Shown here one piece after another: positions 7,121-12,197 of a stretch of DNA of 12,197 nucleotides (positions within the stretch are counted from its first letter, which is position 1; every line of letters begins with the position of its first letter). The notes under the pieces were generated by a model. The model was not told where the DNA came from. It worked only from the letters and a program-made list of their open reading frames with translations, and searched no databases. Source of the stretch: an uncultured Streptococcus sp. (GTDB lineage Bacteria > Bacillota > Bacilli > Lactobacillales > Streptococcaceae); NCBI RefSeq assembly GCF_943912555.1, contig NZ_CALTUR010000052.1:1-12197 (forward strand), in the 5' to 3' direction. Both the position numbers and the translations under genes were made by a program.

Positions 7121-7168
7121 TCAGTCGCTTTTAACGCCCTTTGTATCATAAATAGAATTGGAGAGGTC

Positions 7169-8212
7169 ATGGCTGATGACAAGCTAAGAGCGACTCCTGC
7201 AGCTAGAAAGTTAGCGGATGATTTAGGGATCAACCTCTACGACATTTCTGGCTCAGGTGCAAACGGTCGTGTCCACAAAGAAGACGTGGAAACTTATAAA
7301 GACACAAACGTGGTTCGCATTTCGCCACTTGCAAAACGAATTGCCCTCGAACATAATATTGCTTGGCAGGAAATCCAAGGAACTGGTCATCGTGGTAAAA
7401 TCATGAAGAAGGATGTTTTGGCCTTGCTTCCTGAAAATATTGAAAACGACACTATCAAGTCTCCTGCTCAGATTGAAAAAGTGGAAGAAGTCCCTAATAA
7501 CGTAACACCATACGGTGAAATTGAACGTATTCCAATGACACCAATGCGTAAAGTTATTGCCCAACGTATGGTTGAATCTTACTTAACTGCGCCAATCTTC
7601 ACGCTCAACTATGAAGTTGATATGACTGAAATGTTGGCTCTTCGTAAGAAGGTTCTTGAGCCAATCATGGAAGCAACTGGTAAAAAAACTACTGTAACAG
7701 ACCTTCTTTCACTTGCAGTTGTTAAGACTCTTATGAAACACCCATACATCAACGCTTCATTGACAGAAGATGGCAAGACCATTATCACTCACAACTATGT
7801 CAATCTTGCGATGGCAGTTGGGATGGATAATGGATTGATGACACCTGTTGTTTACAATGCTGAGAAGATGAGTCTTTCAGAACTGGTTGTAGCCTTCAAG
7901 GATGTCATCGGTCGTACCTTGGATGGTAAATTAGCTCCAAGCGAACTGCAAAATTCAACCTTCACAATCAGTAACTTGGGAATGTTTGGCGTTCAGTCCT
8001 TTGGTCCTATCATTAACCAACCAAACTCAGCTATCCTTGGTGTGAGCTCGACAATCGAGAAGCCAGTTGTCGTCAATGGTGAAATTGTGATTCGCCCTAT
8101 CATGAATCTTGGTTTAACAATTGACCACCGTGTCGTAGATGGTATGGCTGGTGCTAAGTTTATGAAAGACTTGAAAGAATTGATTGAAAATCCAATCTCA
8201 ATGTTGATTTAA
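7169..8212 (+). CDS. acoC: E2 acyltransferase with two subunit-binding domains and no lipoyl domain
   Basis: Dihydrolipoamide acetyltransferase core of the complex, moving the acyl group from lipoate to CoA. From the ATG at 7169 it has 347 residues. Two peripheral-subunit-binding domains come first: about 6-42 (RATPAARKLADDLGI, then GRVHKEDV) and about 50-87 (RISPLAKRIALEHNI, then GKIMKKDV). A linker leads to the catalytic domain (about 119-347), with active-site HRVVDG (H320, D324). The usual N-terminal lipoyl domain with its DKxxxE/DKVxxE lysine is absent, so typical E2 proteins are some 80 or more residues longer. I chose 7169 because GGAGAGG at 7160-7166 lies directly before it. A TTG at 7085 in frame has no such site and adds a stretch unlike a lipoyl domain. 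The lipoyl arm is presumably supplied by LpdA. Confidence 0.93.
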   Translation: MADDKLRATPAARKLADDLGINLYDISGSGANGRVHKEDVETYKDTNVVRISPLAKRIALEHNIAWQEIQGTGHRGKIMKKDVLALLPENIENDTIKSPAQIEKVEEVPNNVTPYGEIERIPMTPMRKVIAQRMVESYLTAPIFTLNYEVDMTEMLALRKKVLEPIMEATGKKTTVTDLLSLAVVKTLMKHPYINASLTEDGKTIITHNYVNLAMAVGMDNGLMTPVVYNAEKMSLSELVVAFKDVIGRTLDGKLAPSELQNSTFTISNLGMFGVQSFGPIINQPNSAILGVSSTIEKPVVVNGEIVIRPIMNLGLTIDHRVVDGMAGAKFMKDLKELIENPISMLI

Positions 8213-8257
8213 GAACAAGAGTATTCATTTTTAAGATATAGATAAAGGAAGGAAGAC

Positions 8258-9961
8258 ATGGCCTTAGAAGTAATTATGCCAAAAGCCGGCGTGGATATGA
8301 CAGAAGGACAAATCGTCCAATGGAATAAAAAAGTCGGAGAATTTGTAAAAGAAGGAGAAATCCTTTTGGAAATCATGACTGATAAAGTCAGCATGGAATT
8401 GGAAGCCGAAGAAGATGGATACTTGATTGCTATCCTTAAAGGGGACGGTGAAACAGTTCCTGTAACGGAAGTTATCGGTTACCTCGGAGAAGAAGGGGAA
8501 AATATCCCAACAGCTGGTTCAACAGCGCCAGAAGCTAGCCCAGCACCTGCCGCAAGTACCTCAAACGATGATGGTAAGAGCGATGATGCTTTTGATATCG
8601 TTGTGATTGGTGGAGGCCCTGCTGGATACGTAGCAGCCATTAAAGCTGCCCAACTCGGCGGTAAGGTTGCCCTTGTTGAGAAATCTGAACTTGGTGGAAC
8701 ATGCTTGAACCGTGGATGTATTCCAACCAAGACCTATCTTCACAACGCTGAAATTATCGAGAACATCGGTCATGCCGCAAACCGTGGTATCGTGATTGAA
8801 AATCCTAACTTCACTGTAGATATGGACAAACTCCTTGAAACCAAGTCTAAGGTTGTCAATACTTTGGTTGGTGGAGTTGCTGGTCTTCTTCGTAGCTACG
8901 GAGTTACTGTTTATAAGGGTATCGGTACTATTACTAAAGACAAGAATGTCTTGGTAAATGGTTCTGAATTGCTTGAAACTAAGAAAATCATCCTTGCTGG
9001 TGGTTCAAAAGTCAGCAAAATCAACGTTCCTGGTATGGAATCTCCACTTGTCATGACTAGTGATGACATTCTTGAAATGAATGAAGTGCCAGAAAGCCTT
9101 GTTATCATCGGTGGTGGAGTTGTCGGTATCGAACTCGGACAAGCCTTCATGACATTTGGTTCAAAAGTAACTGTTATCGAAATGATGGACCGTATCGTTC
9201 CAGCTATGGATGCAGAAGTGTCTAAGAATCTTCGCTTGATCCTTGAGCGTAAAGGAATGACCATCTTGACTGGTACTAAACTGCAAGAAATCATTGAGGA
9301 AAATGGTCAACTTCGTATCAAGGTTGAAGGAAAAGACGATCTCATCGCGAGCAAAGCTCTTCTTTCAATTGGTCGTGTGCCAGACCTTGAAGGTATCGGA
9401 GATGTTGAGTTTGAATTGGATCGTGGTCGTATCAAGGTCAACGAATACATGGAAACTTCTGTTCCAGGTATTTATGCACCAGGTGACATCAATGGTACTA
9501 AGATGTTGGCTCACGCAGCCTTCCGTATGGGTGAAGTTGCTGCTGAAAATGCTCTTAAAGGAAATCATGCTGTTGCCAAGTTGAATTTGACTCCTGCAGC
9601 CATCTATACTCTTCCTGAAGTAGCAGCAGTAGGTTTGACAGAAGAACAAGCCCGTGAGAAATACGATGTAGCCATCGGTAAATTCAACTTTGCTGCTAAC
9701 GGTCGTGCTATTGCATCGGATGCTGCTCAAGGTTTCGTTAAAGTCATTGCAGATAAGAAATACGGGGAAATCCTTGGTGTTCATATCATCGGTCCTGCAG
9801 CTGCAGAATTGATCAATGAAGCATCGAGCATTATCGAAATGGAAATTACTGTTGAAGAAATGCTGAAGACTATCCACGGACACCCAACTTACTCTGAAGT
9901 GATGTACGAAGCATTTGCGGATGTTTTAGGAATGGCCATCCACTCACCTAAGAAAAAATAA
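8258..9961 (+). CDS. lpdA: Dihydrolipoamide dehydrogenase (E3) with N-terminal lipoyl domain
   Basis: FAD- and NAD-dependent E3 that reoxidises dihydrolipoamide. The 567-residue protein exceeds the usual 460-480 because residues 1-77 form a biotinyl/lipoyl domain, with the lipoylation motif TDKVSME (K43). An Ala/Pro-rich linker spans about 83-108. The FAD site GGGPAG (118-123) follows, then the redox disulfide GGTCLNRGC (C149, C154), an NAD-binding GGGVVGIE segment, the second FAD motif YAPGDI, and the C-terminal HPTYSE with catalytic H542 and E547. AAGGAAGG precedes the ATG, 45 nt after acoC. The domain likely provides the swinging arm missing from AcoC. A further copy elsewhere in the genome cannot be excluded. 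Confidence 0.96.
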   Translation: MALEVIMPKAGVDMTEGQIVQWNKKVGEFVKEGEILLEIMTDKVSMELEAEEDGYLIAILKGDGETVPVTEVIGYLGEEGENIPTAGSTAPEASPAPAASTSNDDGKSDDAFDIVVIGGGPAGYVAAIKAAQLGGKVALVEKSELGGTCLNRGCIPTKTYLHNAEIIENIGHAANRGIVIENPNFTVDMDKLLETKSKVVNTLVGGVAGLLRSYGVTVYKGIGTITKDKNVLVNGSELLETKKIILAGGSKVSKINVPGMESPLVMTSDDILEMNEVPESLVIIGGGVVGIELGQAFMTFGSKVTVIEMMDRIVPAMDAEVSKNLRLILERKGMTILTGTKLQEIIEENGQLRIKVEGKDDLIASKALLSIGRVPDLEGIGDVEFELDRGRIKVNEYMETSVPGIYAPGDINGTKMLAHAAFRMGEVAAENALKGNHAVAKLNLTPAAIYTLPEVAAVGLTEEQAREKYDVAIGKFNFAANGRAIASDAAQGFVKVIADKKYGEILGVHIIGPAAAELINEASSIIEMEITVEEMLKTIHGHPTYSEVMYEAFADVLGMAIHSPKKK

Positions 9962-9967
9962 AAGAAA

Positions 9968-10003
9968 GATAGATTAGACTGGAAGGTTATTCCAGTCTCT
10001 ATC
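9968..10003 (+). promoter_or_regulatory. Long hairpin between lpdA and lplA
   Basis: AGACTGGAA (9976-9984) pairs with TTCCAGTCT (9990-9998) over 9 bp around loop GGTTA. A further 5 bp, GATAG (9968-9972) with CTATC (9999-10003), stack beneath a 3-nt bulge. It fills most of the 59-nt gap. No T run follows (CGTATAAG), so it is not a standard terminator. A role in stabilising the upstream transcript, in processing, or in lowering lplA expression is inferred. Confidence 0.6.
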
Positions 10004-10020
10004 GTATAAGAAGGTATCTC

Positions 10021-11010
10021 ATGAAATACATTATTAATCATTCAAACGACACTGCTTTTAATATCGCCTTGGAAGAATATGCCTTTAAACATCTTTTGGA
10101 TGAGGATCAAATCTTCCTTCTTTGGATTAACAAGCCATCTATCATTGTAGGGCGTCATCAGAACACTATCGAAGAAATCAACCGTGATTATGTTCGAGAA
10201 AATGGCATTGAGGTAGTCCGTCGTATCAGTGGTGGTGGAGCTGTTTATCACGATTTAAACAACCTCAACTACACCATCATTTCAAAAGAAGATGAAAACA
10301 AGGCCTTTGACTTCAAGAGCTTCTCAACTCCAGTTATCAATACCTTGGCTCAACTTGGTGTTAAAGCTGAATTCACAGGCCGTAATGACCTTGAGATTGA
10401 TGGCAAAAAATTCTGTGGCAACGCCCAAGCCTATATAAATGGGCGTATCATGCACCACGGCTGCTTGCTTTTTGACGTTGATTTGTCAGTCCTTGCTAAC
10501 GCACTCAAAGTTTCAAAAGATAAATTTGAATCAAAAGGAGTGAAATCCGTCCGTGCCCGTGTAACCAATATTGTCAATGAATTACCAGAAAAAATCACAG
10601 TCGAAGAATTCCGTGATTTACTCTTGGAATACATGAAAAAAGAGTACCCAGAGATGACTGAATACGTCTTTTCAGAAGAAGAATTGGCTGAAATCAATCG
10701 CATCAAGGATACCAAGTTTGGAACTTGGGACTGGAACTACGGTAAATCACCTGAATTTAACGTCCGTCGTGGAACAAAATTCACTAGTGGTAAGGTTGAA
10801 GTTTTTGCCAACGTCATTGAATCAAAAATCCAAGATATCAAGATTTATGGTGACTTCTTTGGTATCGAAGACGTTGCAGTTGTAGAAGATGTCCTTCGTG
10901 GAGTGAAATATGAACGCGAAGATGTCCTTAAAGCCCTAGAAACTATTGACATCACACGCTATTTTGCTGGTATCAGCCGTGAAGAAATCGCTGAAGCAGT
11001 AGTTGGATAA
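10021..11010 (+). CDS. lplA: Lipoate-protein ligase
   Basis: Activates free lipoate with ATP and attaches it to the lysine of lipoyl domains. The 329-residue protein has RRISGGGAVYHDLNNLNY (67-84), the lipoyl-AMP binding loop; GKKFCGNAQAY with presumed catalytic K130; and MHHGCLLFDVD (144-154). An accessory C-terminal domain (about 250-329) completes the LplA-type architecture. AGAAGG lies 6 nt before the ATG. It is last in the operon, before the terminator at 11011-11054. The neighbouring target is plausibly K43 of LpdA, the only lipoyl domain in this window. No lipB or lipA is present here, suggesting, but not proving, dependence on scavenged lipoate. Confidence 0.94.
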   Translation: MKYIINHSNDTAFNIALEEYAFKHLLDEDQIFLLWINKPSIIVGRHQNTIEEINRDYVRENGIEVVRRISGGGAVYHDLNNLNYTIISKEDENKAFDFKSFSTPVINTLAQLGVKAEFTGRNDLEIDGKKFCGNAQAYINGRIMHHGCLLFDVDLSVLANALKVSKDKFESKGVKSVRARVTNIVNELPEKITVEEFRDLLLEYMKKEYPEMTEYVFSEEELAEINRIKDTKFGTWDWNYGKSPEFNVRRGTKFTSGKVEVFANVIESKIQDIKIYGDFFGIEDVAVVEDVLRGVKYEREDVLKALETIDITRYFAGISREEIAEAVVG

Positions 11011-11054
11011 ATCAAAAAGAAGTTGGTTGTAGGACCAGCTTCTTTTTTTGATAT
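11011..11054. terminator. Bidirectional terminator between lplA and xerS
   Basis: AAAAAGAAGTTGG (11014-11026) pairs with CCAGCTTCTTTTT (11034-11046), allowing one T-G pair, with a 7-nt loop and a T run to 11047. The other strand also gives a stem followed by CTTCTTTTTGAT, so it can end both the plus-strand dehydrogenase operon and the convergent xerS transcript. Confidence 0.85.
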
Positions 11055-11082
11055 GTATTTACATAATTTAAAATACGTAAAA

Positions 11083-12153
11083 TTATAAACTATCTAGAGC
11101 ATTCTTTTGTTCATCATTAACGATATGGGTATAGAGGTCAGTGACTTGTGTACTGGCATGTCCTAGCTGATGGCTGACCAAAACTTGCGATTTAGTGGCA
11201 TCATAGAGCCTAGTTGCTAGGGTATGGCGCAGTTTGTGGGGAGTTACACGCACTTTGAAGTCCTCAGAATACTTAGCAACCATTTTTTCAACGCTAGAAG
11301 CATCGATACGATTCGGGACACCTCGGTATAAGGTCAGAAAGAGCGCTGTGTCTGTCTTTTCCGTCTTATAGCGTTGATTTCGAATGGCTAGATAATTCTC
11401 TAAATAAGGCTTAGCAAAAGCAGCGACATTGACTGAGTCATGTTTTCCACCCTTACGTGTGACATCGATAACCATCATTTTTAGATTGAGATCTCTTAAA
11501 TCCAGATTAACAGCTTCAGATAAGCGAACACCAGACGCCAAGAGAAGGGCAATAATGGCCAAATCACGTTCTTTATTTTTGTTGAATGATGAGAGAGCGC
11601 GATTTGAAAGCTCTTGTGGATACTCTTGGTCAATATAAGTTAGAAAACCTTCTGTTTCATCACCTAAAAAGAGTTTTTGCTTGATGTTTTCAGCTCTGGC
11701 AGCAAGCGTTTCTTTCTTTTTCTTGGTTGAAACTTTTTTCATTACATTACGATAGAAATAAGGTTCGCCTTGGTCGTTTTCAACCTCCTCAGTCAGATAC
11801 TTGTAAAGACTAGAAAGTGCTGACAAAGTCCGATTGATGGTTGTCTGAGAGACACCTTGTTTGGTTGTATTAGCATTCAGCAAAGGACGTTCACGTAGGT
11901 AAAGGATAAAGGATTCCATGTCTTTCTTAGACATATTTTCCAAGACAGATAAAGGAATATCAGACATTTTATCAGCGTTTGAAATACCAGACTCCAAAAC
12001 CCAGCTGAAAAATCGATCGTATTCCTTGAGGTATTCGTACAGGGTTGTAAAACTGTAGGGAACAGCAAGCTTAGATTGGTAGTATTCCAAAACATACCAG
12101 GGCATGATTTGTTTTAGTTTGTCGATTCGTTCCAGTAAAATCTCACGTTTCAT
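11083..12153 (-). CDS. xerS: Tyrosine recombinase XerS (single-enzyme chromosome dimer resolution)
   Basis: A 356-residue site-specific recombinase. In streptococci and lactococci XerS alone resolves chromosome dimers at difSL near the terminus, with FtsK, replacing XerC and XerD. The N-terminal core-binding domain (about 15-125) has the segment [19 protein letters not shown]. The catalytic domain shows R210 (GVRLSEA), K234 (TRKGGK), H306 and R309 (HKLRH), H332 (QLGH) and nucleophile Y341 (DLYTH). The length and a lysine-rich linker (about 139-148) fit XerS rather than XerC/D, which are near 300. GGAG lies 7 nt before the ATG. It is convergent to lplA and has its own promoter at the window edge. 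In relatives difSL lies next to xerS; I do not see it inside this window. Confidence 0.94.
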   Translation of the reverse strand: MKREILLERIDKLKQIMPWYVLEYYQSKLAVPYSFTTLYEYLKEYDRFFSWVLESGISNADKMSDIPLSVLENMSKKDMESFILYLRERPLLNANTTKQGVSQTTINRTLSALSSLYKYLTEEVENDQGEPYFYRNVMKKVSTKKKKETLAARAENIKQKLFLGDETEGFLTYIDQEYPQELSNRALSSFNKNKERDLAIIALLLASGVRLSEAVNLDLRDLNLKMMVIDVTRKGGKHDSVNVAAFAKPYLENYLAIRNQRYKTEKTDTALFLTLYRGVPNRIDASSVEKMVAKYSEDFKVRVTPHKLRHTLATRLYDATKSQVLVSHQLGHASTQVTDLYTHIVNDEQKNALDSL

Positions 12154-12182
12154 GTATTTTCTCCATAAGTAAGTCTACTAGT

Positions 12183-12191
12183 AGTATAGCA
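12183..12191 (-). promoter_or_regulatory. Extended -10 promoter of xerS
   Basis: On the minus strand TGCTATACT is an extended -10 (TG, one base, TATACT). A start near 12176 would leave a leader of about 22 nt before the xerS ATG, including GGAG at 12161-12164. The -35 region lies at or beyond the window edge and cannot be judged. Confidence 0.65.
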
Positions 12192-12197
12192 TAGACC

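Noticed and set aside
7085..7168. In-frame TTG extension of acoC by 28 residues
   Set aside because: It has no ribosome site, overlaps the terminator-like hairpin and does not resemble a lipoyl domain. The ATG at 7169 has GGAGAGG in the right place.
6758..7168. BOX, RUP or SPRITE repeat, or a T-box leader
   Set aside because: The sequence does not resemble the BOX modules I can recall, I could not match it to RUP or SPRITE from memory, and it lacks the T-box AGGGTGGNACCGCG core. There are only two copies in the window, in tandem.
11055..11076. AT-rich inverted repeat (GTATTT / AAATAC) downstream of xerS
   Set aside because: Only 6 bp, all but one A-T per arm, in a very AT-rich gap; chance explains it, and the neighbouring bidirectional terminator suffices.
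12154..12197. difSL recombination site upstream of xerS
   Set aside because: The 44 bases available hold the leader and -10 promoter. I see no two-arm Xer site, which would lie beyond the window edge.

Overview
The window reads as chromosomal DNA of a low-GC Firmicute, most likely a Mitis-group Streptococcus (S. pneumoniae, S. mitis or a close relative). The grounds are recognition of the proteins (ung-mutX-pyrC, an acoABC-type dehydrogenase whose E3 carries the lipoyl domain, lplA, xerS), AAGGAG-type ribosome binding sites and extended -10 promoters (TGnTATAAT). No insertion sequence, phage gene, CRISPR array, rRNA or canonical tRNA is visible. All genes look intact.

Layout. Positions 62-4627 hold five plus-strand genes: a HAD-family nucleotidase, then, after a terminator and a new extended -10 promoter, ung (uracil-DNA glycosylase), mutX (Nudix 8-oxo-dGTPase), pyrC (dihydroorotase) and a MATE exporter. 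The first three share a theme of removing abnormal nucleotides or bases. Positions 4654-4690 are a strong terminator. A consensus-like promoter (TTGACA, 17 bp, TAAAAT), with a dyad over its -35 box, then starts the dehydrogenase operon: acoA (E1 alpha), acoB (E1 beta), a 411-nt gap, acoC (E2), lpdA (E3) and lplA (lipoate-protein ligase). A bidirectional terminator separates lplA from the convergent xerS, whose extended -10 promoter lies at the right edge.

How the genes work together. AcoA and AcoB decarboxylate a 2-oxo acid (probably pyruvate) or cleave acetoin, AcoC moves the acyl group to CoA, and LpdA reoxidises the lipoyl arm. LplA can load lipoate onto the complex. The lipoyl domain is not on E2: AcoC has two peripheral-subunit-binding domains and no lipoyl domain, while LpdA carries an N-terminal one.

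The most unusual object is in the acoB-acoC gap (about 6806-7065): two gap-free tandem copies of a unit with a 126-nt period. Each copy folds into three hairpins. The copies differ by paired, compensatory substitutions in the stems, while the loop CGATAAT and the linker AGTAAGTCTAC are unchanged. All G-U wobbles fit a transcript in the operon direction. This looks like a tandem structured RNA of a class I do not recognise, placed between E1 and E2. It is followed by a terminator-like hairpin just before acoC.
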